From Bradyrhizobium symbiodeficiens (lineage in GTDB: Bacteria; Pseudomonadota; Alphaproteobacteria; Rhizobiales; Xanthobacteraceae): 64,000 nucleotides of DNA. Under the pieces are notes generated by a model. It made no database searches and had not been told where the DNA came from. It was given only the letters and a program-made list of their open reading frames with translations. This document shows positions 37,605 to 47,012 of the stretch, one piece after another; within the stretch, counting starts at the first letter, position 1; each line of letters starts with the position of its first letter. The stretch is taken from positions 3,164,501 through 3,228,500 of the forward strand of contig NZ_CP029427.2 in assembly GCF_002266465.3 (NCBI RefSeq), written 5' to 3'. Position numbers and translations under genes: made by a program.

Positions 37605-39308
37605 GTGTATGACTTCATCATCGTGGGCGGCGGCTCGGCGGGGTCCGTGCTGGCCCACCGGCTTTCGGCGAAGAGTGCCAACAAGGTCCTGCTGTGCGAA
37701 GCCGGTCAGGACACGCCGCCCGGCAACGAGCCGGCCGAGATCAGGGACAGCTATCCGGGCACGGCCTATTTCGATCCGCGCTTCCACTGGACCGAGCTCA
37801 AGGTCACGACCCAGGTCGTCAGCCACAACAATCCGAACGAAGCCCGTCCCCCTTTGCGCAAATACGAGCAGGCGCGCGTGCTCGGCGGGGGATCGTCGAT
37901 CAACGGCCAGATGGCCAACCGCGGCGCGCCTACCGATTACGACGAATGGGACGCGCGGGGCGCCGAGGGCTGGCGCTGGAACGATGTGCTGCCGTTCTTC
38001 AAGAAGGTCGAACGCGATCTCGATTTCGACGGTCCCTACCACGGCAGGGACGGCAAGATCCCGGTGCGCCGCATCCCGCGCGAGCACTGGACGAAGCATT
38101 CGCAGGCCTTCGCCGATGCTTTCCAGCAGGCCGGCCATCAATTCCTGCCGGACCAGAACGGCGAGTTCGTCGACGGCTTCTTCCCGGTGACGCATTCGAA
38201 CCAGGCCGAGCAGCGAGTTTCGGCCGCGATGGGCTATCTCGATCGCGACACCCGCCAGCGCGCCAATCTCACCATCTCCACCAACACGCAAGTCCGCGAG
38301 CTGCTGTTCGAAGGCACGCAATGCGTCGGCGTGAAGGCCGTGGTGAACGGACGCGAGCAGGAATTCCGCGGCCGCGAGATCATCCTCTCCAGCGGCGCGA
38401 TCCATTCACCGGCGCATCTGCTGCGCGCCGGCATCGGCCCGGTCGGCCACCTCAAGGATATGGGCATTCCCGTGCTGATGGGACTGCCCGGCGTCGGCCA
38501 GCGCCTGATGGATCATCCCTCGATCTCGCTGTCGTCCTTCGTACGCCGCGGCGCGCGCATGAACGAGCACACCAGGCGCCACATGCAGCTCGGCCTGCGC
38601 TATTCCTCCGGTCTCGCAGGCGTGCCGAAGGGCGACATGTTCGTCGTGCTGCTCTCCAAATCGGCCTGGCATGCGGTCGGCGAGCAGATCGGCTCGCTCT
38701 TGACCTTCGTCAACAAGACCTATTCCGAGACCGGTCAGGTCAAGCTCGCCTCGCGTGATCCTTCGGCCGAGCCGATCGTCGAGTTCAATCTGTTGTCCGA
38801 CCGGCGCGATCTCGATCGCCTGATGAGCGGCTTCCGCAAGATGGCGGCCATTCAAATGAGCGATATCGTGAAGGCGGTGACGGACAAGCCGTTCCCGGCC
38901 GCCTATACCGACAAGGTCCGCAAGATCGGCGTGGTCAATAACAAGAACAGGATCCTGACCAGGATCGCCGCGACGCTGATGGACGGACCGGCGGCGCTGC
39001 GCCATTACATGATCGACAATTTCGTGGTTGAAGGTTTCACCTTCGATCAGGTGATCAATGACGACGAGGCGCTGGAAGCCTTCGTGCGCAAGGCGACCAT
39101 CGGCGTCTGGCACGCCTCCTGCTCATGCCGCATGGGCCGCGCCGATGATCCGATGGCGGTGGTCGACAATCAGGGGCGCGTCAAGGGCATCCAGGGCCTG
39201 CGCGTCGTCGACGCCTCGATCTTTCCGGTGGTGCCATGCGCCAACACCAACTTCCCCGTGCTGATGTCGGCAGAGAAGATTGCTGATGCGATGATGCAGT
39301 CCGGTTGA
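37605..39308 (+). CDS. GMC-family FAD oxidoreductase
   Basis: A 567-aa flavoenzyme of the choline-dehydrogenase/alcohol-oxidase group. The ADP-binding motif VGGGSAGSVLAHRLS is at the N-terminus. GMC signatures (YEQARVLGGGSSINGQMANR and SSGAIHSPAHLLRAGIGPVG) and the catalytic His/Asn region (VWHASCSCRMG, then PCANTNFP) are intact. The start is GTG 37605, since no ATG keeps the flavin motif. It would oxidise an alcohol, probably upstream of the acyl-CoA carboxylase step; the substrate is unknown. Confidence 0.9.
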   Translation: MYDFIIVGGGSAGSVLAHRLSAKSANKVLLCEAGQDTPPGNEPAEIRDSYPGTAYFDPRFHWTELKVTTQVVSHNNPNEARPPLRKYEQARVLGGGSSINGQMANRGAPTDYDEWDARGAEGWRWNDVLPFFKKVERDLDFDGPYHGRDGKIPVRRIPREHWTKHSQAFADAFQQAGHQFLPDQNGEFVDGFFPVTHSNQAEQRVSAAMGYLDRDTRQRANLTISTNTQVRELLFEGTQCVGVKAVVNGREQEFRGREIILSSGAIHSPAHLLRAGIGPVGHLKDMGIPVLMGLPGVGQRLMDHPSISLSSFVRRGARMNEHTRRHMQLGLRYSSGLAGVPKGDMFVVLLSKSAWHAVGEQIGSLLTFVNKTYSETGQVKLASRDPSAEPIVEFNLLSDRRDLDRLMSGFRKMAAIQMSDIVKAVTDKPFPAAYTDKVRKIGVVNNKNRILTRIAATLMDGPAALRHYMIDNFVVEGFTFDQVINDDEALEAFVRKATIGVWHASCSCRMGRADDPMAVVDNQGRVKGIQGLRVVDASIFPVVPCANTNFPVLMSAEKIADAMMQSG

Positions 39309-39464
39309 GTCCTCGCGCACGCGCGGCTCTGGCGCGACTTGAACATAACCTAAGTTAAGGGCGGAAGCAGAAGCCAATTTCTGCCATACTTTGGGCCCAT
39401 TTCGGTCAAACCGATATTGGTTTCTCCGAAACGGGGCAGGACCCCTCCAGCTCAGAGTCCTGCA

Positions 39465-40001
39465 ATGATCAAGCAAGTTGTTTCCGCGTGTTTCCTCGTT
39501 GTCGCCGCCTCCGCCGCTTCGGAAGCGCGGCCTTATCGCATTGTTCAATCGTCCGAATGCAACGTCACCATGCCCTGCGATTTCTCGTATTCGCAAACGC
39601 CCCGCGCGAGGGCTCCCCGGCAACAGCTACAGGCCTATCGCTCGACGCGAATGACAGTGGGCGATGCAGGCAGCGCCACCACGATCATCGGCACGTCAGG
39701 CGATCGCGTCGTCGGCGGCCGGCCGGCCGGTTGTCCCTCATCCTTCTGCGGTTGCGGTGCGTCCCTGCGCGTGTTCGGCCGCGTCGTGCCGGAATTGAAT
39801 CTGGCGTCGAACTGGCTGCGCTTTCCGCGCACGGCGCCGGCGCCGGGCATGGTCGCGGCGCGCCGCGGCCATGTCTTCGTTCTGGAGCAGCATCTCGCAG
39901 GCGACACCTGGATGGCGTATGACGCCAATTCCGGCGGTCACGCCACGCGCATCCACGCGCGTTCGCTGCGGGGTTATACGGTCGTCAATCCGCGCGGCTG
40001 A
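39465..40001 (+). CDS. Hypothetical exported protein (178 aa)
   Basis: MIKQVVSACFLVVAASAASEA is a clear Sec signal peptide, with cleavage near residue 19-21. The mature part has four Cys residues in two close pairs (GCPSSFCGCG) and an early Cys pair (SSECNVTMPC), which suggests disulfides in the periplasm. A similar run of aromatic and basic residues closes the protein. I do not recognise the family. It stands alone. Confidence 0.7.
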   Translation: MIKQVVSACFLVVAASAASEARPYRIVQSSECNVTMPCDFSYSQTPRARAPRQQLQAYRSTRMTVGDAGSATTIIGTSGDRVVGGRPAGCPSSFCGCGASLRVFGRVVPELNLASNWLRFPRTAPAPGMVAARRGHVFVLEQHLAGDTWMAYDANSGGHATRIHARSLRGYTVVNPRG

Positions 40002-40027
40002 GACCATGGCGCAGGTGCCCGGCGTCA

Positions 40028-41503
40028 TCACAGCCGGAGCACCTTGCCGGGATTCATGATGTTCTCGGGATCGAGCGCGCGCTTGATGGTCCGCATGATG
40101 TCGAGTTCGGTCTTCGAGCGGTAATGGCTGAGCTCGTCGAGCTTGTCGATGCCGATGCCGTGTTCCGCCGAGATCGAGCCGCCCATCGAGGTGACGAGAT
40201 CGTTCACGGCCCGCGTGATGGCGCCCTTGTATTGGGTCAGCGTCTGCTGATCCATGCCTGATGGCCCCATGAACGAAAAATGCAGATTGCCGTCGCCGAT
40301 GTGCCCGAGAGGATAGGGCCTGATGGTCGGGAGAATATCGCGCACGTCCCTGATGCCCTTGTCGATGAACTCCGGAATCCGGGAGATGGCCACCGACACA
40401 TCGAAGCTGAGCCCCGGACCTTCGGCCCGGGAGGCATCGGCGACAGTTTCGCGGATGCGCCACATGTTGCGCGATTGACCGACCGTCTGAGCGATCACCG
40501 CATCGAGCACGCCGCCGGCCTCGAGTTGATCGGCGAGAAACTGCTCCATCTTCTCGGACATGCCCTCCGCGCCGTCCTGGCGCGCCCGCGAGGACGACCA
40601 TTCCAGCAGCAGGTACCATGGCGTGTTCGCCTTGAGAGGATCCTGGGTGCCGGGAATATGGCGCAGCACCATGTCGATGGCGGCGCGGCTCATCAGCTCG
40701 CAGGAGCCGACATTGTCTCCGGATGCCGCATGCGCCTCCGACAGGATCTCCAGGGCCGCGCGTGGATCGCGGATCGCCAGCCACGATGTCGAGACGTCCT
40801 TCGGCGCCGGCCAAAGCTTGAGCACGGCCTTGGTGATGATGCCGAGCGTGCCTTCAGCGCCCATGAAGAGATGCTTGAGGTCATAGCCGGTGTTGTCCTT
40901 CTTCAGCGCGCGCAATCCGTCCCAGACCTCGCCGCTCGGCAGCACCACTTCCAGCCCCAGCACGAGATTGCGGGCATTGCCGTAGCGCAGCACCTGCACG
41001 CCACCGGCATTGGTCGACAAATTGCCGCCGATCATGCACGAGCCCTGGGCGCCGAGGCTGAGCGGCAGGAACCTGTCGTGCTGGCTTGCCGTCTCCTGAA
41101 GCGTCTGCAGCACGCAGCCGGCCTCGACCGTCATGGCATAGCCGACGGGATCGACGTCCAGCACGCGGTTCATGCGGCCGAGCGACAATACGATGCCGGT
41201 GTGTGCAGGCCAGGGCGTGGCCCCACCCATCAGGCCGGTGTTGCCACCCTGCGGTACGATGGCGACACCGTGCTGATGGCAAAGCCGGACCACTTTCGCG
41301 ACTTCCTCGGTGCTGCCGGGCCGGACGACGGCGCCGGCATTGCCAGCCAGCAATCCCCGCCAATCCGTCACGAACGGCTGCTTGCCGTGCTCGTCCTCGA
41401 TGAGGCCCTTCTCACCCACGACCGCGCGCAGCGCATCGCGCAGCTCGGCGGTCAAGGGCGCGGTCGGAATGGTGGGTTCGGACGACGGGAAGGCAGTCGG
41501 CAT
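40028..41503 (-). CDS. FAD-linked D-2-hydroxyacid dehydrogenase (D-2-hydroxyglutarate/GlcD type)
   Basis: A 491-aa flavoprotein with an N-terminal PCMH-type FAD-binding domain (AGAVVRPGSTEEVAKVVRLC, then VPQGGNTGLMGGATP) and a C-terminal oxidase domain (HIGDGNLHFSF with the metal-ligand His pair region, and SAEHGIGIDKL). The pattern is closest to D-2-hydroxyglutarate/D-lactate dehydrogenases. ATG 41503 has AGGGGA 8 nt upstream. It stands alone, so the physiological substrate is not fixed by context. Confidence 0.9.
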   Translation of the reverse strand: MPTAFPSSEPTIPTAPLTAELRDALRAVVGEKGLIEDEHGKQPFVTDWRGLLAGNAGAVVRPGSTEEVAKVVRLCHQHGVAIVPQGGNTGLMGGATPWPAHTGIVLSLGRMNRVLDVDPVGYAMTVEAGCVLQTLQETASQHDRFLPLSLGAQGSCMIGGNLSTNAGGVQVLRYGNARNLVLGLEVVLPSGEVWDGLRALKKDNTGYDLKHLFMGAEGTLGIITKAVLKLWPAPKDVSTSWLAIRDPRAALEILSEAHAASGDNVGSCELMSRAAIDMVLRHIPGTQDPLKANTPWYLLLEWSSSRARQDGAEGMSEKMEQFLADQLEAGGVLDAVIAQTVGQSRNMWRIRETVADASRAEGPGLSFDVSVAISRIPEFIDKGIRDVRDILPTIRPYPLGHIGDGNLHFSFMGPSGMDQQTLTQYKGAITRAVNDLVTSMGGSISAEHGIGIDKLDELSHYRSKTELDIMRTIKRALDPENIMNPGKVLRL

Positions 41504-41539
41504 TTTCGTTTCCCCTTGGCGCATCTTGCTGTGCACTGC

Positions 41540-41552
41540 GCACGTAACGTGC
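41540..41552. promoter_or_regulatory. Palindrome in front of the hydroxyacid dehydrogenase gene
   Basis: GCACGTAACGTGC is a perfect 6-1-6 inverted repeat 37 bp upstream of the dehydrogenase start, a likely place for an operator. The rest of the 363-bp gap 41504-41866 holds a G/C-rich near-palindrome near 41673-41687 and nothing else I can identify. Confidence 0.35.
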
Positions 41553-41866
41553 CCAGCTATTGTTCACGTTTGGCGCGGGGAGTCTAACGGCAAGATGTCT
41601 CGAATTTCGCGCCGGTGGCAAATGCGGCCAGGCCTGGAGGTGAGGGTTTACGGGCAAAATGCGATTGACGTGCATCCCCGCGGGGGATTTGCGGCCGAAC
41701 GGGATCGACGGAAGCCGGCCGCGGCAATGTCGGATTCATCTCCGACTGATGCGTCCGCCCGGCAACGTTCAGGCAATCTCAGCAACGTTTCTAAACATCT
41801 TCGTCAACATCCTGCGGCTGTCCGGGCGTAGGACGCGCTCAGACTTCACGAATCAGGATTGGCAGA

Positions 41867-42361
41867 ATGCGATTGAAGATTTCGGCTGCGCGCATGGGCA
41901 TCGGCGCGGCCTGTCTCGTGCTCGTCGGCACCAGCCCCTCGTGCGCAGAGCCGGTGTTCGACGGTCTGGCCGGCGCATGGTCGGGTATCGGCACGATGAA
42001 GCCGTCGGACGGTCCGCGTGAGAAGGTCCGCTGCAAGGTAGCCTACAACGTCACCAGGCCGGGGCGGTCGTTGACGCTCGACCTGCGCTGCGCGAGCGAT
42101 GCGTACAAGATGGTCCTGTCCGCGAACATCGAGCAGAGCGGGACGGAGCTTTCCGGCAACTGGTTCGAGAGCGAGTACCGGCAGGGCGGCAAGGTCTACG
42201 GTACCAACAAGGACGGATTGATCGAGGCGCGAATAGAGGGGAACACGGTGGCCGCGCTGGTGACGATCCAGACCAGGAGCAACCGGCAATCCTTTCTGAT
42301 GGAGGCGCCGGGCTCCTGGATGGCGGAGGTCGCGATCGAATTGAACAAGGACGCGAAGTGA
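41867..42361 (+). CDS. Hypothetical exported protein (164 aa)
   Basis: The N-terminal signal peptide (MRLKISAARMGIGAACLVLV) is followed by cleavage near SCAEP, residue about 27. The mature domain looks beta-rich, with two Cys (VRCKV and DLRCASD) spaced for a disulfide and alternating hydrophobic strands (KMVLSANIEQSGTELSGNWF). This resembles the many small lipocalin-like periplasmic proteins of the genus, but I cannot name the family. Confidence 0.75.
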   Translation: MRLKISAARMGIGAACLVLVGTSPSCAEPVFDGLAGAWSGIGTMKPSDGPREKVRCKVAYNVTRPGRSLTLDLRCASDAYKMVLSANIEQSGTELSGNWFESEYRQGGKVYGTNKDGLIEARIEGNTVAALVTIQTRSNRQSFLMEAPGSWMAEVAIELNKDAK

Positions 42362-43238
42362 CGTCTGTCTCCGGAGAGTCCGGGAGAGGGCTGGGCAGGC
42401 GACAATCCAAAAATTCGCTTTACAAGAATTCGGATATGCCGTATGTCTTGCCCATCCCGCCCGCCGAAAGGGGCGTTTCGCGATCGTCACGAGACGCGGG
42501 CCGGGAGGCGGTGGCCGCGACGGCGTCGGCGCGCTGGGCAGACTGCAGGGCGGGAATCCCCGTGAGCAGCGGCACGCGCGATACGACACGGCGCTGACAG
42601 CGTCCTCGTTCGGTCCCGGTGGCGAGCGCACGCCAGCCATCGGAGACAGGGGCGGGGATGTGCGCGGCGGCAAAATCGTGTGGTCCTGACGCCCGGGGTC
42701 TGTGCGTCAAGTGTTGCGGTGATGTGGCGGCCCAACCGGGTCGATACATCAGTCATCCGCAAGGCGACGGGGGCAATAGTGCATCGCTCCCCGGGGAGAG
42801 CGCGACATAAGCCGTAAAACCATCCGCGCAGGGAAGGCCGGGCGACCGGCAACACCTGTGGTCCACCCCGTGCGCGTCTTGTTCGCACACGGGACTGCGG
42901 GTGCCAGCCGGCGCCCGGCCTTCCCTGCGCCCTTTCTGAACGAGAGGGCGCAAAGAAGAGAGCAAAGCTCGGGCGAAATGAGCCGCGAGAATGCGGAAGT
43001 GTGTCTCCAGGTGGGAAAGAGAATTGGTGATCGAGGAGCGTCAACTTGCTCCGCCAGCGTCGGCCGCGTCGTCCACGACTACATCAGGCAAGCCGAGGCG
43101 GCCGCGACCGGGCTCGCGGCGGAATAGGGCGGCATCATCAAGCTGTAACACTGGCGTAATTGAGTACCCGCTTGGGCTCCGGACGATGCCGTCAGCCATC
43201 TTCCGGAATGGGGCAGTTGTTGACGGTTGGGGTTGGCC
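42362..43238. repeat. 870-bp non-coding stretch with large structured repeat
   Basis: No convincing gene in 877 bp. The core is a perfect 19-bp inverted repeat, GCGCAGGGAAGGCCGGGCG (42826-42844) and its complement at 42912-42930. Inside it is a second stem (CCCGTGCGCG against CGCACACGGG, one mismatch). A third hairpin, GCGCCCT and AGGGCGC, follows at 42927-42951. The flanks (about 42440-42825) are GC-rich and also hold short inverted repeats. I recall very similar blocks dispersed in other Bradyrhizobium genomes, but cannot search here. Small open frames inside it look spurious. Confidence 0.7.
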
Positions 43239-44255
43239 ATGGCTGAGCCGGCAAAGCTTGTCAGCGCATTATCGAACGCCGAGCCCGCCATTCCCGGCCT
43301 GGTCTGGGCCTTCCGCCTGCACAGCGACGGCAGCGCCGAGGCGCTGCCGATCGACCGGCCGATCGAGTTCAGCCATGACGGCCGGCTCTGGCTGCATTTC
43401 AACCTGACTGACGCGCGGGCGCGGCCCTGGATCGCGGCGTCACAGCTGCCGCCGCTGGCGCGCGAGCTGCTGTTGTCGAACGACACCTTCCAGCAGCTTC
43501 ACGTCATCGACCACTGCGTCTACGGCGTGTTCTCCGACCTCGTGCGCGAGATCGACAGCGCGACGGAGGAGACCGCGTTCCTGCGCTTTGCCATGACCGA
43601 GTATCTGCTGGTCTCCGGCCGCCACCAGGCGCTGTGCTCGGCGGACGCGACGCGACGAGTGCTCGAAGGCGGCTACCGCGTCGACAACGTCGCCCATCTG
43701 CTCGAAAAGATCGTCGACGAGGTCGCCGACACGCTGGATCGGATGGCCGACAAGCTCGGGCAGGAGATCGACGATATCGAGGAGCGCATCCTGGCCGACG
43801 ACGCCAAGCCGGAGATGCGCCGCAATCTCGGCCGGCTCCGCCGCACCTGCGTGCGGCTACACCGGCAGCTCACCGGATTGCGTACGCTGTTTCACCGTCT
43901 CGATCAGAAGAACACCGATCATCTGTCGCCGGCGTTGCGGATCCAGGCCGGCAAGCTGGCACAGCGGCTCGATGGGCTCGATCACGACATCGTCGAGCTC
44001 CGCGAGCGCAGCCGCCTGCTCGAGGAGGAGCTCCGCTTCAAGAACGAGGAGGAGAGCAACCGCCATCTCCACACCCTCTCGATCGTGACCTCGCTGTTGC
44101 TGCCGCCGACGCTGGTCACCGGCATCTTCGGCATGAACACCAAGGGCTTGCCGCTGACCGAGGTCGAGAGCGGATTTCTCTGGGCGGCGGTGCTGATGGG
44201 CTCGTCGGTAGCTGCGGCCTATCTCTTCATGCGGCGCACGGGCATCTTCAAGTAG
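43239..44255 (+). CDS. CorA/ZntB-family divalent metal transporter
   Basis: A 338-aa protein with a large N-terminal cytoplasmic domain rich in charged helices and two C-terminal membrane helices. The ion-filter motif GMN (298-300, in FGMNTKGLP) is intact. The absence of Asp/Glu-rich loop changes and the overall layout fit ZntB-like members as well as CorA, so Zn or Mg cannot be decided. ATG 43239 is preferred over TTG 43227. The porin gene follows 3 nt later. Confidence 0.9.
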   Translation: MAEPAKLVSALSNAEPAIPGLVWAFRLHSDGSAEALPIDRPIEFSHDGRLWLHFNLTDARARPWIAASQLPPLARELLLSNDTFQQLHVIDHCVYGVFSDLVREIDSATEETAFLRFAMTEYLLVSGRHQALCSADATRRVLEGGYRVDNVAHLLEKIVDEVADTLDRMADKLGQEIDDIEERILADDAKPEMRRNLGRLRRTCVRLHRQLTGLRTLFHRLDQKNTDHLSPALRIQAGKLAQRLDGLDHDIVELRERSRLLEEELRFKNEEESNRHLHTLSIVTSLLLPPTLVTGIFGMNTKGLPLTEVESGFLWAAVLMGSSVAAAYLFMRRTGIFK

Positions 44256-44258
44256 CGC

Positions 44259-45656
44259 ATGTCGGTCGCGAGGTGGGGGACGATAATATCCGTGGCGGCC
44301 GCGCTTGCGCTGGCCTGCACGGCGACGAGCGCGCTCGCGGGTGCCAAGGACGAGAGCGCGGCCGCATGGCTGTTTCCGAAATGGTTCAACGCATGGCACG
44401 ACGGCCTTGCCGGCAAGGGACTGAATTTCGGCGTCACCTATATCGCGGACAATATCGCCAACGCCGCCGGCGGCGTGAAGCGCGGCGCGGTCCATTTCGG
44501 CCGGCTCGATATGTCGGTCGATGCCGACCTCGACAGACTGGTCGGCTGGACCGGCGGCCGCTTCTACGCCAATGCCTTCATCATCTACGGCCAGGGCCTC
44601 AGCCGCAACTACGTGATGAACCTCGCCACCATCAGCGAGATCGAATCACTGCCCGACCAGCGGCTCTACAATGCCTATGTCGAGCAGAGCCTTTTCAATG
44701 ACCGTCTGAACATCCGAGCCGGCCAGCAAGCCGCCGACGTCGAGTTTTTCGACAGCCAGACCGACGATCTCTTCATCAACGGCACCTTCGGCTGGCCCGC
44801 GATCAAGGCGAACAGCCTTCCTGCGGGCGGCCCGGCGCCGCCGATCGCGGTGCCGGGCATTCGCATCAAGGCGGCGCTGACCGACAAGATCACCGTGTTC
44901 GGCGCGGTGTTCAACGGCGATCCGTCAGGGCCGGGCGATATCGATCCGCAGCTGCGCGACCATCATGGCCTGGCATTCCGTATCAACGATCCGCCGTGGA
45001 TGATCGGGCAAGTCCGCTTCAATTACGACATCGATATCGGCGGCCGCCCGCTCGCCGGCAATGTCACGCCGGGCGCGTGGAAGCACTACGGCTCGTTCGA
45101 CAGCCAGCGCTTGATGGCGGAGGGGATGTCGATCGCCGATGGCGGCGGCAGCGGCATTCCCGCAAAGCTTCGCGGCAATTACGGCATCTTCGCCGTGATC
45201 GAGCAGGTGCTCTATCGCCCGCCTGAGGTCACCGAGACCAGCACGTCGGCCTCGCTCCCCGGCATCACTGCGTTCGGCCGCATCGCCTACAGCCCGCCGG
45301 ACCGCAATCTGATCGACCTCTATCTGGACGGCGGTATCGGCTTCGTCGGCTTCACGCCGGGCCGTCCGCTCGACCGCTTCGGCGTCGCCATGGCGTACAT
45401 GCGGATCTCGAACGCCGCGCGCAATCTCGACGTCGATACGCAGGCCTTCACCGGCATCCGGAGCCCGGTGCGCAGCAACGAGACGCTGATCGAGATGATC
45501 TACGAGGCGCACATCAAGCCGGGCTGGCTGATCGCGCCTTACTTCCAATATGTGTTCCGTCCGTCCGGCGGCATCCCGAATCCGAACGATCCGACCGGTG
45601 TCTCGCGGATCGGTGACGCCGCGGTGTTCGGCGTCACCACTACAATCAGGTACTAG
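44259..45656 (+). CDS. OprB-like carbohydrate porin
   Basis: A 465-aa outer-membrane porin. The signal peptide (about 1-27, ALAGA) is followed by a beta-barrel with alternating aromatic and polar residues, ending TTTIRY with a terminal Tyr. Segments such as GLNFGVTYIADNIANAAGG and FDSQRLMAEGMSIADG fit OprB/carbohydrate-selective porins. It starts 3 nt after the metal-transporter stop, an unexpected pairing. Its stop shares the CTAG tetranucleotide with the stop of the convergent MFS gene. Confidence 0.88.
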   Translation: MSVARWGTIISVAAALALACTATSALAGAKDESAAAWLFPKWFNAWHDGLAGKGLNFGVTYIADNIANAAGGVKRGAVHFGRLDMSVDADLDRLVGWTGGRFYANAFIIYGQGLSRNYVMNLATISEIESLPDQRLYNAYVEQSLFNDRLNIRAGQQAADVEFFDSQTDDLFINGTFGWPAIKANSLPAGGPAPPIAVPGIRIKAALTDKITVFGAVFNGDPSGPGDIDPQLRDHHGLAFRINDPPWMIGQVRFNYDIDIGGRPLAGNVTPGAWKHYGSFDSQRLMAEGMSIADGGGSGIPAKLRGNYGIFAVIEQVLYRPPEVTETSTSASLPGITAFGRIAYSPPDRNLIDLYLDGGIGFVGFTPGRPLDRFGVAMAYMRISNAARNLDVDTQAFTGIRSPVRSNETLIEMIYEAHIKPGWLIAPYFQYVFRPSGGIPNPNDPTGVSRIGDAAVFGVTTTIRY

Positions 45657-46948
45657 GTCGAGGCCGCCGCTCGCTGTAGCTTCGGTTGCCGCGAGAGCGT
45701 CAGCACGATCAGCGAGGCGAACACGCAGAGCGCACCGGCGATGAAGAATGCGGGCAGGTAGCTTTGATAGACCGTACGCGACAATCCGGCACCGAACGCG
45801 GCGGTTCCGGCGCCGAGCTGATGGCCGGCAAAGATCCAGCCGAACACCAGATTGGCGCGCTCGGGCCCGAATTTCTGCGCGGTGAGGCGCACCGTCGGCG
45901 GCACCGTCGCGATCCAGTCGAGACCGTAGAACATCGCGAAGATCGACAGGCCGTAGAACGAGAAATCGCTGAAGGGAAGGAAGATCAACGAGAGCCCGCG
46001 CAGGCCGTAGTACCAGAACAGGAGATAGCGGTTGTCGTAGCGGTCCGACAGCCAGCCCGACATGATGGTGCCGAAGAAGTCGAAGATGCCCATCGCCGCG
46101 AGCAGGCTGGCGGCCTGCACCTGCGGGATACCGAAGTCGAGGCACATCGGAATCAGATGCACCTGGACGAGACCGTTGGTGGAAGCGCCGCAGACGAAGA
46201 AGGTCGCGAACAGGATCCAGAACGCGCTGGACTTCGACGCATCGCGCAGCGTGCCGAGCGCCACGCCCGTGATCGAGCCATGGTTCACGGGCGGGGCGGG
46301 CAGGGGCTCGGTGCCCTCGTCGCCGAAGGGGCGCAGGCCGACATCGCTCGGACGGTCGCGCATGAGGAGCAGGACACCCAGTGCCGAAACGCCAAGCGCG
46401 ATGCAGACGAAGCCGAGCGCCAGCCGCCAGCCGTAGCGCTCGGTCAGGCTTGCAAGCAGCGGCAGGAACACGAGCTGGCCGGTGGCGACGCTCGCGGTCA
46501 AAATGCCGACGACGAGACCGCGCCGCCCGGCGAACCAGCGCGTGGCAATCGTGGCGCCCAGCACCAGCGCGGTCATGCCGGTGCCGATGCCGATCACAAC
46601 GCCCCAGAGTGCGACGAGCTGCCAGACCTGCGTCATGCCGAGCGAGGCGAGCAGCGCCGAGACGACGATAAGCTGGGCCAGCAGGGTGACGTTGCGCAGG
46701 CCGTAGCGGTTGAGCAGGGCGGCGGCGAACGGCGCCATCAGCCCGAACAGGATGAAACGGATCGACAGCGCGGAGGAGATCTCCGCCGTGCTCCAGCCGA
46801 ACTCCTTCTGCAAGGGAATGATGAACACGCCGGGCGCGCCAACCGTGCCCGCGCTGATGAGCGCGGTGAGGAAGGTGACGCCGACCATCACCCAGCCATA
46901 GTGGATGTTGCGGCGGGACAATGCTGCCGCGAGCCAGTTCGAGATCAT
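45653..46948 (-). CDS. MFS transporter, monocarboxylate/OFA-like
   Basis: A 431-aa carrier with 12 predicted helices in two halves separated by a loop at about 200-235. The N-terminus HYGWVMVGVTFLTALISAG and the GxxGLRNVTLLAQL-like loop after helix 2 fit the monocarboxylate (MCT/OFA-like) branch of MFS. It probably moves an organic acid. The upstream neighbour on the strand is the thiolase gene, with a hairpin between them, so co-transcription is uncertain. Confidence 0.88.
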   Translation of the reverse strand: MISNWLAAALSRRNIHYGWVMVGVTFLTALISAGTVGAPGVFIIPLQKEFGWSTAEISSALSIRFILFGLMAPFAAALLNRYGLRNVTLLAQLIVVSALLASLGMTQVWQLVALWGVVIGIGTGMTALVLGATIATRWFAGRRGLVVGILTASVATGQLVFLPLLASLTERYGWRLALGFVCIALGVSALGVLLLMRDRPSDVGLRPFGDEGTEPLPAPPVNHGSITGVALGTLRDASKSSAFWILFATFFVCGASTNGLVQVHLIPMCLDFGIPQVQAASLLAAMGIFDFFGTIMSGWLSDRYDNRYLLFWYYGLRGLSLIFLPFSDFSFYGLSIFAMFYGLDWIATVPPTVRLTAQKFGPERANLVFGWIFAGHQLGAGTAAFGAGLSRTVYQSYLPAFFIAGALCVFASLIVLTLSRQPKLQRAAAST

Positions 46949-47012
46949 TGGGCCTCAATGTGGGTTGGCGGGCCCGAGGGACCCGATTCATCGTTGCAAT
47001 CTGGCATGAACA

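Noticed and set aside
35946..38405. 819-codon open frame on the minus strand
   Set aside because: It is antisense to the carboxyltransferase and GMC genes, has no recognisable domain and an Arg/Asp/His-rich composition typical of shadow frames in high-GC DNA.
42487..43127. Several short open frames in the gene desert
   Set aside because: They are Arg/Pro/Ser-rich, cross the inverted repeats and lack ribosome sites; the DNA structure explains them better than coding does.
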